A stretch of 60,428 nt of DNA from Allobosea sp. CRIB-10 (GTDB lineage Bacteria > Pseudomonadota > Alphaproteobacteria > Rhizobiales > Beijerinckiaceae), in NCBI RefSeq assembly GCF_900112185.1, contig NZ_FOKP01000032.1, forward strand, positions 1 through 60,428, written 5' to 3'. Of this stretch, positions 50,945-60,428 are shown piece by piece. How positions within the stretch are numbered: position 1 is the first letter of the stretch; every line of letters begins with the position of its first letter. The position numbers and the translations under genes were made by a program. The notes beneath the pieces were generated by a model, which saw only the letters and a list, made by a program, of their open reading frames with translations, ran no database searches and was not told the DNA's origin.

Positions 50945-52081
50945 ATGAAACGAAGCTTGCCGATGTCAAACAAACCGATCCTGCAGCTGTCGATCTATGG
51001 GGCCGTCTGCCTGGCGCTCCTGCTGGTCCCGGCCTTCATCGACGACGCCTTCCTGCTCAACAAATTCGCGCGCTACCTGATCTTCGGCATGCTCGCCGTC
51101 GCGCTGAGCCTGTCCTGGGGTTATGCGGGCATCCTCAATCTCGGCCAGGCGACGACCTTCGGCCTCGGCTCCTATTGCATGGCGATGGCGCTGAAGCTGA
51201 AGACCGTGCCGATCCATACCGGCGCCGAGGGTCTGCCGGACTTCATGGTCTGGAACAACGTCACCGAGCTGCCCTGGCTCTGGTGGCCGTTCCAGTCGCT
51301 GCCCTTCGCCGTCGCGGCCGGCATCCTCGTTCCCGCCGCCTTCGCCGCGCTGCTCGGCTGGTTCATGTTCGGAGGGCGTGTCGCCGGCGTCTATTCGGCG
51401 ATCATCACCCTGGCCGCAATGGTCGTGGTCAACCTGATCATCATCGATCAGCAGAGCTACACCGGCGGCTTCAACGGCATCACCGATCTCGCGCGCTTCG
51501 AGGTGCTGGGCATCACCTTCGACGCCTATGCGCGCTCCACCTATTTCCTGGTCGCCGGCAGCCTGACGCTGGCGCTCTTTGCCGCGCTCGCGCTGACACG
51601 GTCGAAGACCGGGCTGATCCTGCAGGCGATCCGCGATCAGGAGGAGCGCGTCCGCTTCTTCGGCTACAATGTTGCCCGCTACAAGACCTTCGTCTTCGCA
51701 GCCTCGGCCGCCATCGCTGGCGTCGCCGGCATGCTCTACACGATCGTGATGGAGTTCGCCTCGCCGACCTTTCTCGGCGTGCCGCTCAGCCTGTCCATCG
51801 TCATCTGGGTTGCGGTCGGCGGCCGCCAGAGCCTGCTCGGCGCCATGCTCGGCGCGCTGCTGGTGACGGGCGTGCAAGGAAGCCTGTCGGAATCGGAGAC
51901 CTTCCTCAGCACCTGGACGCTGGTGATGGGCGGGTTGTTCGTCCTGATCGTGCTGTTCATGCCGCGCGGGCTGGCCGGCATCGTCTCCGGCCTGCGCCGT
52001 CGCGACGCACCCCAGAATGCCGCAGCGCAGCGGTCCCGCCCCGTCGATGCCGCCGGTGCTCCGGCAGGGAGGACGGCATGA
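50945..52081 (+). CDS. Urea/amide ABC importer permease, LivM/UrtC type
   Basis: A 378-aa inner-membrane permease. Blocks: LSLSWGYAGILNLGQATTFG (about 57-76), YTGGFNGITDLARFEVLGIT, IRDQEERVRFFGYNVARYKT (the ATPase-facing loop) and VGGRQSLLGAMLGALLVTG. ATG 50945 is used; an in-frame ATG at 50963 is the alternative and neither has a strong ribosome site. The end overlaps the ATPase start by 4 bp. Confidence 0.9.
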   Translation: MKRSLPMSNKPILQLSIYGAVCLALLLVPAFIDDAFLLNKFARYLIFGMLAVALSLSWGYAGILNLGQATTFGLGSYCMAMALKLKTVPIHTGAEGLPDFMVWNNVTELPWLWWPFQSLPFAVAAGILVPAAFAALLGWFMFGGRVAGVYSAIITLAAMVVVNLIIIDQQSYTGGFNGITDLARFEVLGITFDAYARSTYFLVAGSLTLALFAALALTRSKTGLILQAIRDQEERVRFFGYNVARYKTFVFAASAAIAGVAGMLYTIVMEFASPTFLGVPLSLSIVIWVAVGGRQSLLGAMLGALLVTGVQGSLSESETFLSTWTLVMGGLFVLIVLFMPRGLAGIVSGLRRRDAPQNAAAQRSRPVDAAGAPAGRTA

Positions 52082-52842
52082 CCGGCGCGGCACAGTCGCA
52101 GCTCGCTCTGCGCAACGTCACCGTATCCTTCGGCGGCTTCGTCGCCGTGGCCGGTCTCGACCTCACCGTCAACCGGGGCGAGCTGCGCTGCCTGATCGGC
52201 CCCAACGGCGCCGGCAAGACCACGACGCTCGACCTGATCTGCGGCCGCTCGCGGATTTCTTCAGGCGCGATCGTCTTCGACGGCAGGGAGATCCACCAGC
52301 TCAGCGAGTTCGAGATCGCCCGGACCGGCATCGGCCGCAAGTTCCAGGTGCCGAGCGTCTTCCGCGAGCTCAGCGTGCGGGACAATCTCGAGATCGGCAG
52401 CTCGCGCCAGTACGGCGTCCTGCGCAATCTCGGCAAATTCGGCGGCGCCGCCGATCGCGAACGCCTCGAGCGCCTGGCCGAGCTCGTCGGCCTCTCCGAC
52501 GATCTCGACAAGCAGGCGGCGCAGCTCTCGCACGGCCAGACGCAATGGCTCGAGATCGCGCTGATCCTGGCACAGGACCCGCAGCTCATCCTGATGGACG
52601 AGCCGACCGCGGGCATGACCGCCCACGAGACCGAGAAGACGGCCCAGCTCTTCAACACGCTGCGCGGCAAGCACACGCTGATCGTGGTCGAGCACGACAT
52701 GGGCTTCGTGCGCGACATCGCCGAGACGATCTCGGTGATGCACCAGGGCAAGCTGCTGGCGCAGGGCACCGCCGACGAGGTCTCGGACGACCCTCTGGTT
52801 CGCGAGGCCTATCTCGGCTCGGGAGGCATCGGCCATGCTTGA
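52078..52842 (+). CDS. Urea/amide ABC importer ATPase, UrtD type
   Basis: A 254-aa ATPase. Walker A is GPNGAGKTT, Walker B LILMDEPTAGMTAHETEKTA, and the signature is the variant LSHGQTQWLEIALIL, which marks UrtD rather than LivG. The start ATG overlaps the permease stop by 4 bp and the end overlaps the next ATPase by 8 bp. Confidence 0.92.
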   Translation: MTGAAQSQLALRNVTVSFGGFVAVAGLDLTVNRGELRCLIGPNGAGKTTTLDLICGRSRISSGAIVFDGREIHQLSEFEIARTGIGRKFQVPSVFRELSVRDNLEIGSSRQYGVLRNLGKFGGAADRERLERLAELVGLSDDLDKQAAQLSHGQTQWLEIALILAQDPQLILMDEPTAGMTAHETEKTAQLFNTLRGKHTLIVVEHDMGFVRDIAETISVMHQGKLLAQGTADEVSDDPLVREAYLGSGGIGHA

Positions 52843-53530
52843 GCTCAGCAATGTCGACGGCTTCTACGGCCGCAGCCGCGCCCTGCAATCGGTCTCGCTG
52901 AGCGTGGGCAAGAGCGAGTTCGTCAGCGTGCTGGGGCGCAACGGCGTCGGCAAGACGACGCTGCTGCGCACGATCCTCGGCCTGATGTCGAAAACCTCGG
53001 GCTCGATCCGGCTCGACGGCAGCGAGATCGGCGAATTGCCGACGCATCGCCGGGCCAAGGCCGGACTGGGGTACGTGCCGCAAGGCCGGGGCATCCTGCC
53101 CGACTTCACGGTGCGCGAGAACCTGCTGCTGGGAACCTACGCCGCCGAGACCTCGGAACGGCGGATCCAGGACTACGTCTTCGAGCTTTTCCCGATCCTG
53201 CGGGATTTCCTCAGCCGGCGCGGCGGCAATCTCTCCGGCGGGCAGCAGCAGCAGCTCGCCATCGCTCGCGCGCTATTGTCCCAACCCAAGATCCTGCTGC
53301 TCGACGAGCCGACGGAGGGCATCCAGCCCAACATCGTCGAGCAGATCGAGGACATCCTGATCGACCTCAACCGCAAGCGCGGCCTGTCGATCATCCTCGT
53401 CGAGCAGAACATCACCTTCGCGCGTCGCGCATCGCATCGTTTCGCGATGCTCAACCGGGGCAGCGTCGCGGTCAGCGACCGCATCGAGGCGCTCTCCGAC
53501 GATCTCATCCATCGCTACCTCGTCGTCTGA
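52835..53530 (+). CDS. Urea/amide ABC importer ATPase, UrtE type
   Basis: A 231-aa ATPase, the second nucleotide-binding subunit. Walker A is GRNGVGKTT, the signature LSGGQQQQLAIARAL, Walker B ILLLDEPTEGIQPNIVEQIE; FYGRSRALQSVSLSVGKSEF and the EGIQP motif are typical of UrtE. It completes the five-subunit importer; the amidase gene follows after 26 bp. Confidence 0.92.
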   Translation: MLELSNVDGFYGRSRALQSVSLSVGKSEFVSVLGRNGVGKTTLLRTILGLMSKTSGSIRLDGSEIGELPTHRRAKAGLGYVPQGRGILPDFTVRENLLLGTYAAETSERRIQDYVFELFPILRDFLSRRGGNLSGGQQQQLAIARALLSQPKILLLDEPTEGIQPNIVEQIEDILIDLNRKRGLSIILVEQNITFARRASHRFAMLNRGSVAVSDRIEALSDDLIHRYLVV

Positions 53531-53556
53531 GACGAGCAATCCAGGGAGACCAGAGC

Positions 53557-54591
53557 ATGTATCACGGCGATATTACGAGCAGCAGGGACACCGTCGGCGT
53601 CGCCGTCGTGAACTACAAGATGCCGCGCCTGCACACCAAGCAGGAGGTGCTCGCCAACGCGCGCAACATCGCCGCGATGGTCGAGGGCATGAAGGTCGGC
53701 TTGCCGGGCATGGACCTGGTCATCTTCCCGGAATATTCGACGCACGGAATCATGTACGATTCCAAGGAGATGTATGAGACCGCCTCGCAGATTCCGGGCG
53801 AGGAGACGGAGATTTTCGCCGCCGCCTGCAGGACAGCGAATGTTTGGGGCGTTTTCTCGCTGACTGGCGAGCGCCATGAGGAGCATCCCAACAAGGCGCC
53901 CTACAACACGCTCATCCTGATGAACAACAAGGGCGAGATCGTCCAGAAATACCGCAAGATCATGCCCTGGGTCCCGATCGAGGGCTGGTATCCGGGCGAC
54001 TGCACCTATGTCTCGGAAGGGCCGAAGGGCCTGAAGATCAGCCTGATCATCTGCGATGACGGCAACTACCCCGAGATCTGGCGTGACTGCGCCATGCGCG
54101 GCGCCGAGCTGATTATCCGCTGCCAGGGCTACATGTACCCGGCCAAGGAGCAGCAGGTACAGATCTCGAAATCGATGGCCTGGGCGAACAACGTCTATGT
54201 CGCGGTCGCAAACGCCTCGGGCTTCGACGGTGTCTATTCCTATTTCGGCCATTCGGCGATCGTCGGCTTCGACGGCCGCACGCTCGGCGAATGCGGCACC
54301 GAGGAGAACGGCATCCAGTACGCCCAGCTCTCGGTCTCGGCGATCCGCGATGCCCGTAAGAACGGCCAGTCGCAGAACCATCTCTTCAAGCTGCTGCACC
54401 GCGGCTACACCGGCCTGATCAACTCCGGCGACGGCGACAAGGGCACGGCCGCCTGCCCCTACAATTTCTACGCCAAATGGATCAACGATCCCGAGGGCAC
54501 GCGCGAAATGGTCGAGGCGATGACCCGCACGACCGTCGGCACCGACGAATGCCCGATGGACGGCATCCCGAACAAATCGGCCCATCGCTGA
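53557..54591 (+). CDS. amiE: Aliphatic amidase
   Basis: A 344-aa enzyme of the nitrilase superfamily that turns short aliphatic amides into acid and ammonia. It is very close to Pseudomonas AmiE over its whole length: HGDITSSRDTVGVAVVNYKM at the start, Glu in FPEYS (about 59), Lys in VQKYRKIMPW (about 134) and Cys in ISLIICDDGNYPEIWRD (about 166). A ribosome site AGGGAGA precedes the ATG. Formamidase AmiF is the alternative but the sequence is nearer AmiE. It lies downstream of its importer and is presumably under the AmiC/AmiR leader control. Confidence 0.95.
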   Translation: MYHGDITSSRDTVGVAVVNYKMPRLHTKQEVLANARNIAAMVEGMKVGLPGMDLVIFPEYSTHGIMYDSKEMYETASQIPGEETEIFAAACRTANVWGVFSLTGERHEEHPNKAPYNTLILMNNKGEIVQKYRKIMPWVPIEGWYPGDCTYVSEGPKGLKISLIICDDGNYPEIWRDCAMRGAELIIRCQGYMYPAKEQQVQISKSMAWANNVYVAVANASGFDGVYSYFGHSAIVGFDGRTLGECGTEENGIQYAQLSVSAIRDARKNGQSQNHLFKLLHRGYTGLINSGDGDKGTAACPYNFYAKWINDPEGTREMVEAMTRTTVGTDECPMDGIPNKSAHR

Positions 54592-54667
54592 GCCGGACGA
54601 AACGCGCCCGGCGCGCCTGCGCCGGGCGGAGCCACCGAGCATCCGACAACAACAAGGGGGTATCGCG

Positions 54668-55999
54668 GTGTCCAAACATTCCGCAGGGCCGGGCGCGGCT
54701 GCGCCGGCCGATACTGATCACGTGCTCGGCGAGGAATACGAGCACGAGCCGGTGCCGATGGCGGCGCGGCGCAGTCTGTTCTCGATGGTGATGGTCTGGG
54801 CCGGGTTCCCGATGATCATCACGGGCGCCATGACCGGTTCCCTGCTGGTTCTGGGCATGGGCTTCTCCCGTGCGCTCGTCGCCATGATCGTCGGCAACCT
54901 GATCATGCTCGCCTATGTCGGCGCACTCGGCCTGTCGGCGACCCGCAGCGGCATGAACTTCGCGCTAATCGCGTCGCGTGTCTTCGGCACGAAGGGCTAT
55001 GCGCTCGCCTCCGGCCTGCTTTCGACGCTGCTGCTCGGCTGGTTCGCGGTCCAGACCGGCATCACCGGCGCACTCGTCGCCAGCACTTACGGGCTGAACT
55101 ATGTCGCGATGACCATCGTCGCGGGGCTGCTCTATATCGGGATCACCTTCGTCGGCGTGCGCGGCCTGCATCTGATCGGCCTGGTCTCCGTGCCGCTGTT
55201 CTTCGTGCTCGGCCTCTTCGTCGTCGTGCACTCGGCCGGCACGACCAGCTTCGAGGCGATCTGGAACTTTGCCGGCAACAACGGCGTCGCGACGATGTCG
55301 ATGGGCGTCGGCCTGACCGTCGTGATCGCGCTCTTCATCGACGCCGGCACCGTGACCGCCGACTTCAACAGATGGTCGAAGACCGGCACTCATTCGCTGA
55401 TCGCGACGTTCTCGGCCTTCCCGGTCTCGAACCTCGTCGCAATGCTCGTCGGCGGCATCATGACCGCCGCTCTCGCCGTGCCGAACGCCAACCCGTTCGG
55501 CGCCGACAACATGTTCGGCTACATGAACAGTCTGCAGATCGGCTGGCTCGGCGTCCTCGCCTTCCTGTTCCTCTACATCAATCTCGGCTCGGTCTGCTCG
55601 CACTGCCTCTACAATGCGGCGACCGGCTGGTCGCGCATCCTGCGCTCGAAGATGCGCCTGATGGCCGTCATCCTCGGCCTCGTCGGCATCGCCATTGCCG
55701 CCGGCAATGTCTGGGCCTTCTTCATCCAGTGGCTGTCGCTGCTCGGGATCATCGTGCCGCCGATCGGCATGATACTGCTGGTCGAGGCCTATGTGCTCAA
55801 GCACGGCCCGGCGGTGCAGAAGGAATGGCGCACAATGCCGTTCGTCTCCTGGGCGATCGGCGCCGCGGTGGGCTTCATCGTCGAGTTCCAGGCGCCGCAG
55901 CTTTCGACGGCGATCAGCGCCGGCCTCGTCGCCGCCATCGCCCATCTCGTCCTGACCTATTCGGCGGCCGGGCGGGCCGCGGACCGCGCTCCGGCCTGA
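54668..55999 (+). CDS. NCS1-family permease (cytosine/purine/allantoin type)
   Basis: A 443-aa secondary transporter with about twelve membrane helices. The start EEYEHEPVPMAARRSLFSMV leads into WAGFPMIITGAMTGSLLVLG, typical of CodB-like NCS1 proteins. Conserved DAGTVTADFNRWSK is the helix-8 region. The GTG start at 54668 has AAGGGGG upstream. In this operon it may carry an amide, nitrile or N-heterocycle whose breakdown feeds AmiE; substrate is unknown. Confidence 0.87.
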   Translation: MSKHSAGPGAAAPADTDHVLGEEYEHEPVPMAARRSLFSMVMVWAGFPMIITGAMTGSLLVLGMGFSRALVAMIVGNLIMLAYVGALGLSATRSGMNFALIASRVFGTKGYALASGLLSTLLLGWFAVQTGITGALVASTYGLNYVAMTIVAGLLYIGITFVGVRGLHLIGLVSVPLFFVLGLFVVVHSAGTTSFEAIWNFAGNNGVATMSMGVGLTVVIALFIDAGTVTADFNRWSKTGTHSLIATFSAFPVSNLVAMLVGGIMTAALAVPNANPFGADNMFGYMNSLQIGWLGVLAFLFLYINLGSVCSHCLYNAATGWSRILRSKMRLMAVILGLVGIAIAAGNVWAFFIQWLSLLGIIVPPIGMILLVEAYVLKHGPAVQKEWRTMPFVSWAIGAAVGFIVEFQAPQLSTAISAGLVAAIAHLVLTYSAAGRAADRAPA

Positions 56000-56042
56000 C
56001 CGGGCCGGCTCCATCGACATCCCCCTTTGAGAGAGTATCGCG

Positions 56043-57062
56043 ATGACGACCGACTACGAGATCTTCGAGCTGGGCGATCTTGCCCTCCAGCGCGGCGCGA
56101 CGCTGCGCAACGCCAGGCTGGCCTACAAGACCTTCGGCACGCTCAACGCGGCCAAGGACAACGCCATCGTCTATCCGACCTGGTATTCCGGCCAGCACTA
56201 CGACAATGAATGGCTGGTCGGGCGCGGCATGGCGCTCGATCCCGACAAGTACTTCATCATCATCCCCAACATGTTCGGCAACGGGCTGTCATCGTCGCCG
56301 AGCAATACGCCCGAACCCTACAACGCCGCCCGTTTTCCGAAGGTGACGGCCTGCGACAACGTCCGCGCGCAGCACCGGCTGGTGACCGAGCATTTTGGGA
56401 TCGAGCATCTGCGTCTCGTCACCGGCTGGTCGATGGGCGGGCTGCAGACCTTCCATTGGGGCGCGCTCTATCCCGACATGATGGATCTGCTCGCGCCGTT
56501 CTGCGGCTCGGCGAAATGCTCCCGCCACAACTTCGTCTTCCTCGAAGGGGTGAAGGCGGCGTTGACCGCGGACGACGCCTTCCGCGACGGCTGGTATGTC
56601 GACAAGCCGCAGAAGGGCCTGCGCGCCGCGGCGCGGGTCTATGCCGGCTGGGGCTTCTCGCAGGCCTTCTATCGCGAGGAACTGGACATCAGGACGCTGG
56701 GATACAGCTCGCTCGAGGACTTCCTGGTTGCCTTCTGGGAGGGCTTCTTCCTCGATCGGGATCCCAACAATCTGCTGGCCATGCTCTGGACCTGGCAGAA
56801 CGGCGATATCTCGGCCAACGAACTCTATAACGGCGACTACAAGGCCGCGCTCGGCGCAATCAAGGCGAAGACCTACGTGATGCCCGGTCAGACGGATCTG
56901 TATTTCCCGCCGGAAGACAGCCGCAACGAAGTCGCCAGCATGCCGAATGCGAGCTTCGTCCAGATTCCATCGATCTGGGGGCATTTCGCCGGCGGGCCCG
57001 GCACCAATCCCGTCGATATCAAGTTCCTCGACGACAGGCTCAAGGAACTCCTCGCATCCTGA
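56043..57062 (+). CDS. Alpha/beta hydrolase, homoserine acetyltransferase-like
   Basis: A 339-aa alpha/beta-fold protein. It matches the MetX-like group in ARLAYKTFGTLNAAKDNAIV, YFIIIPNMFGNGLSSSPSN and the nucleophile GWSMGGLQTFHWGALYPD (Ser about 126). Asp in GQTDLYFPPED and His in SIWGHFAGGPGTNP complete the triad. MetX itself is usually longer and lies elsewhere, so a hydrolase or acyltransferase acting on the amide pathway's substrate is more likely. The gene follows the permease by 43 bp. Confidence 0.85.
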   Translation: MTTDYEIFELGDLALQRGATLRNARLAYKTFGTLNAAKDNAIVYPTWYSGQHYDNEWLVGRGMALDPDKYFIIIPNMFGNGLSSSPSNTPEPYNAARFPKVTACDNVRAQHRLVTEHFGIEHLRLVTGWSMGGLQTFHWGALYPDMMDLLAPFCGSAKCSRHNFVFLEGVKAALTADDAFRDGWYVDKPQKGLRAAARVYAGWGFSQAFYREELDIRTLGYSSLEDFLVAFWEGFFLDRDPNNLLAMLWTWQNGDISANELYNGDYKAALGAIKAKTYVMPGQTDLYFPPEDSRNEVASMPNASFVQIPSIWGHFAGGPGTNPVDIKFLDDRLKELLAS

Positions 57063-57119
57063 CGCAGCGCGCGCGGTGGCGAGTGACGGCTGCCGCGCGA
57101 CCATCAAGGGCCTGACGAC

Positions 57120-57920
<801 letters not shown>

Positions 57921-57924
57921 TGCC

Positions 57925-60138
57925 ATGACGATGACCGAAGGTCGAACAGGTGCGGCTCGGAGTTTTCCGGCCGAATGGCAGGGGCGCTGGAGCGCGGCTC
58001 ATGCGCGCATCGACCAGGCCGGCTATGGCGACCTCGTGGCCGGCGCCTATCGCAGCGCCGGGCCAATCGTCGCGGCGAGAGCGGGGCCGGCCGAGGCGAT
58101 CAGGCTCGGCGAATCCGTCTCGTTCGTCGCGATTCGTTCCGGCCGCCGGGCGGCCTGCCTGCTGATCGATGCGGCCCTGCATGCCGCCGAGGCTGCTCGT
58201 CATCCATCCGAGCTCACATCGTGGCTCGAACTGGTCGACGACATCGCCAGACGCGCGCCGAAGATACTGAGCGCCTTCCTGCAAAACGGCTCGCAGGTTC
58301 TCGACAGGCTCGGTTTCGCCGGTCTTGCGGTCTTTGCGCGCATGGGGCTCGATCTCGGTCGCGATGACGCTCACCGCTTGGCCTTTTTTGCGCTGCAGAG
58401 CCCGGAAGCGCGCCAACTGCTCGAACGGCAGCATCCATCCGCTTCGTTGCCGGGCTTGCTGCCCGGGCTGAAGCCCTATCTCCGCGCGCTTTGGGCCATC
58501 TCGCCGCCGATCGTCGAAACACCGGGCGATGCGCCCGAAGCGATGCGCCGCCGCGCCGGCTTCGGCGGGGGCGGCGTCCGTTTGCCGCCATCCTATGCCG
58601 GTTTCCCGGCGAGCGATCAGAAACAGCTCCATCGCGCGACGCTGGCCCATATCGGCGCGCATCACCGCTTTACCCGCAAGAAATTCCCGGCCACGGGCCT
58701 GAAGCCGCTGCAGCTCGCGCTGGTTTCGCTGATCGAGGATGCGCGGGTCGAGCGGCTGGCCCTGTGCGAGATGCCGGGATTGTTCGCGCTCTGGCGGGGC
58801 TTCCATGTGGCGCGTCCTGAAGGTGCACCGGTTGCGATCACGCTGATGGCGCGGCTGGCGCGGGCCCTGCTCGATCCGTCCTACGAGGATCCGCATGGTT
58901 GGGTGAGCAAGGGCCGGGCCCTGTTCGAGGAGGCTGCCGCAGTCGACATCGGCTCCCAGCAGCTCAGCCGCCATGTCGGCGGGCTGCTGGGCAATGACAT
59001 CGGCCAGATGCGGCTGCAGTTCGACGCCAAGAGCTATGTCGTGCAGCCGGCCTATCGCGACGACGGCATGGGCGTCTGGGATTTCGGCGACGACAATCCA
59101 GAGGTCCCATACGAGATGCAGGCGCCTGCGGAGGGAGCCCGCCTCGAGCAACGCGAGAGCGATGACGGCCGTCCCGAGCCCGACACGCTCTCCGACGATT
59201 CCAGCGGCCGCGCAGCCATGGTCGAGGCGAGCGAGGATGTGGCCGTCGCGCGCTATCCGGAGTTCGACTATGTGACCGGGCGGGAACGCCCGGACTGGTG
59301 CACGGTCCACGAGCCCGCCGTTCCCATGGCATCGCCCGCCGCATTGCACCGCGCCATCGAGCAGCGCGCCGATCTCGCCAGCCGCCTGACCGCCATCATC
59401 AAATCATCCAAGGTCAGCCGTCAGCAGCGGGTGCGCCGGCAAGCGGAAGGCGAATGTCTCGACATGGACGCGGCGATCGAGGCGGTGATCGCGCGACGCT
59501 CCGGCCAGGTGCCGGAGGATCGCATCTACGGGCGCTATGAGCGTCGCCACCGCGATCTCGCCATCCTCGTGCTCATCGATAGTTCCGCCTCCACCGGAGA
59601 ACGCGTCAGCGGTCGCAGCGAGACGGTGCTGGAGACGGAACGCCTTGCCGTGGCCATGCTGGCGAAGGCGATGACCGAGCTCGGCGATCCGTTTGCACTT
59701 GCGGCATTTTCCTCCAACACGCGCGACCATATCGGCTATCAGCGGATCAAGGATTTCGCGGGCCGCTACGATATCGCGGCCGAGGGCCGGCTGGCCGGCT
59801 TGCAAAGCCACCACTCCACACGGCTCGGAGCGGTGATCCGACATGCCGGCAAGGACCTGAAACGGCAGCTGAGCTATCGCCGGCTTCTGCTGATCATCAC
59901 CGATGGCGAGCCGCACGACATCGATGTCGACGACCGCCGCTATCTGGTCGAGGATGCGCGCGCTGCCGTCCACGGATTGCACAACGATGGCATCGATGTG
60001 TTCGCCATCGTCCTCGATTCGGAGGCCGAATCCTACGCACCGCGCATTTTCAGTCGCCGGAACTGCATTCAGTTGAAGTCGATCGAAACCTTGCCCGAAA
60101 GGCTACCGGGCTTGCTGCTGCGGTTGGCGATGCAGTGA
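57925..60138 (+). CDS. VWA-domain protein (CbbO/NorD-like)
   Basis: A 737-aa cytoplasmic protein. The N-terminal two thirds is helical, as in CbbO/NorD. The C-terminal von Willebrand A domain (about 535-737) carries the MIDAS motif VLIDSSAST (about 548-556) and IITDGEPHDIDVDD. The ATG at 57925 lies 5 bp after the ATPase stop, so the pair is co-translated. It is the adaptor for the preceding AAA ATPase. The gene ends 115 bp before the IS element's first end copy and closes the amide operon. Confidence 0.88.
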   Translation: MTMTEGRTGAARSFPAEWQGRWSAAHARIDQAGYGDLVAGAYRSAGPIVAARAGPAEAIRLGESVSFVAIRSGRRAACLLIDAALHAAEAARHPSELTSWLELVDDIARRAPKILSAFLQNGSQVLDRLGFAGLAVFARMGLDLGRDDAHRLAFFALQSPEARQLLERQHPSASLPGLLPGLKPYLRALWAISPPIVETPGDAPEAMRRRAGFGGGGVRLPPSYAGFPASDQKQLHRATLAHIGAHHRFTRKKFPATGLKPLQLALVSLIEDARVERLALCEMPGLFALWRGFHVARPEGAPVAITLMARLARALLDPSYEDPHGWVSKGRALFEEAAAVDIGSQQLSRHVGGLLGNDIGQMRLQFDAKSYVVQPAYRDDGMGVWDFGDDNPEVPYEMQAPAEGARLEQRESDDGRPEPDTLSDDSSGRAAMVEASEDVAVARYPEFDYVTGRERPDWCTVHEPAVPMASPAALHRAIEQRADLASRLTAIIKSSKVSRQQRVRRQAEGECLDMDAAIEAVIARRSGQVPEDRIYGRYERRHRDLAILVLIDSSASTGERVSGRSETVLETERLAVAMLAKAMTELGDPFALAAFSSNTRDHIGYQRIKDFAGRYDIAAEGRLAGLQSHHSTRLGAVIRHAGKDLKRQLSYRRLLLIITDGEPHDIDVDDRRYLVEDARAAVHGLHNDGIDVFAIVLDSEAESYAPRIFSRRNCIQLKSIETLPERLPGLLLRLAMQ

Positions 60139-60253
60139 GACTGTGCGTGACAAGCCGTTGAGGCTGGAGATCTTGTGCGAGCACCTGATGTGGATCAACG
60201 CCGAGACGGTGCGAGTAACGGTAGCCATTTCCAAGCTGTATCGTCCGGCAGTC
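60139..60253. other. Spacer, possible gene start cut by the insertion element
   Basis: A frame from GTG 60143 reads LRLEILCEHLMWINAETVRV with plausible codon use, but it runs into the insertion-sequence end at 60254. It may be the start of a broken gene or chance. Confidence 0.2.
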
Positions 60254-60373
60254 TGGACTGCCCCCGGTCCGTTAGACATCGCCGACCTATCCTTGGACTG
60301 CCCCCGGTCCGTTAGACATCGCCGACCTATCCTTGGACTGCCCCCGGTCCGTTAGACATCGCCGACCTATCCT
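60254..60373. repeat. Three perfect tandem copies of an IS3-family left end
   Basis: Units at 60254-60293, 60294-60333 and 60334-60373 are identical 40-mers that start TGGACTGCCCCCGG and contain GTTAGACATC. This is the form of an IS3-family terminal inverted repeat (TG...CCCC...TTAGACA). The third unit abuts the transposase leader, so it is the real left end and the others are extra copies. Confidence 0.85.
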
Positions 60374-60393
60374 TTGAGCATAGGAGGTTGGTC

Positions 60394-60428
60394 ATGAGTT
60401 CGCAGAGATTTGCACCGGAATTCAAGGA
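60394..60428 (+). CDS. IS3-family transposase OrfA, first 11 residues
   Basis: ATG 60394 with AGGAGG seven bases upstream starts MSSQRFAPEFK, the usual beginning of an IS3-family OrfA protein. The gene continues beyond the window. Together with the ends at 60254-60373 it shows an insertion sequence after the amide operon. Confidence 0.75.
   Translation, partial: MSSQRFAPEFK

Larger units (their letters stand above)
60254..60428 (+). mobile_element. IS3-family insertion sequence, left part
   Basis: Left end (triplicated), 20-bp leader with a strong ribosome site, and the start of orfA. The right end lies outside the window. Confidence 0.75.

Noticed and set aside
49342..50973. A 543-codon open frame on the minus strand across the binding protein and permease
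   Set aside because: Antisense shadow of two well-supported genes with no recognisable domain.

Overview
The window reads as a high-GC alphaproteobacterial chromosome. A Bosea-like member of the Hyphomicrobiales is my best guess, from the gene content (pim-type dehydrogenases, many ABC importers, an RpoE/ChrR pair, an autotransporter and small secreted proteins typical of that order) and from the dispersed intergenic repeats. This placement is inference; there is no rRNA or tRNA gene in the window to anchor it.

Region by region. 0-2.6 kb (+): end of a pimeloyl-CoA/dicarboxylate beta-oxidation operon (thiolase tail, two acyl-CoA dehydrogenases in pimC-pimD order), followed by a decayed fusion of two ABC-transporter gene fragments. 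3.3-9.4 kb: LacI regulator and amidase on the minus strand, divergent from two oligopeptide-type permeases and a binding protein; no ATPase genes are present. 9.9-18.6 kb: NUDIX hydrolase, a phosphonate importer (phnC, phnD and a tandem-fused phnE) and a divergent Fe3+/2-aminoethylphosphonate-type importer (binding protein, fused permease, ATPase). 18.6-22.9 kb: a graveyard of an integrated element (integrase pieces, a DUF3987 pseudogene, a truncated integrase) that meets a truncated, frameshifted amidohydrolase. 23-24.7 kb: SDR and a divergent, frameshifted LysR gene.

24.9-31.3 kb holds the most unusual locus. A secreted subtilisin-type autotransporter, a two-TM periplasmic dCache sensor with no output domain, and a pentameric ligand-gated ion channel sit in one tight minus-strand operon (11-bp gap, then a 4-bp overlap), with a divergent AraC regulator. 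31.4-37.9 kb: another integrase pseudogene, small secreted and outer-membrane proteins, an HdeA-like chaperone, DUF1254, an AraC regulator and a lipoprotein esterase.

38-46 kb: a membrane-lipid stress regulon. rpoE, chrR, DUF1295 and a CFA-like methyltransferase form a four-gene operon coupled by 4-bp overlaps, beside a DUF2147/membrane-protein pair and a second operon of flavin amine oxidase, DUF1365 and cyclopropane synthase. RpoE-type promoters (TGATCC-like, 18-nt spacer) are visible upstream. The ChrR anti-sigma factor has lost the CxxC zinc ligands.

46.4-60.1 kb: an amide utilisation locus: AmiC-like sensor, AmiR (ANTAR antiterminator), a Urt/Liv-type ABC importer, aliphatic amidase AmiE, an NCS1 permease, an alpha/beta hydrolase, and a MoxR-type AAA/VWA pair. 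Three RNA modules, each of two small hairpins with six-base loops followed by an overlapping intrinsic terminator, precede amiC (one) and the transporter (two in tandem); they look like ANTAR targets. The window ends in an IS3-family element whose left end is triplicated in perfect 40-bp tandem.
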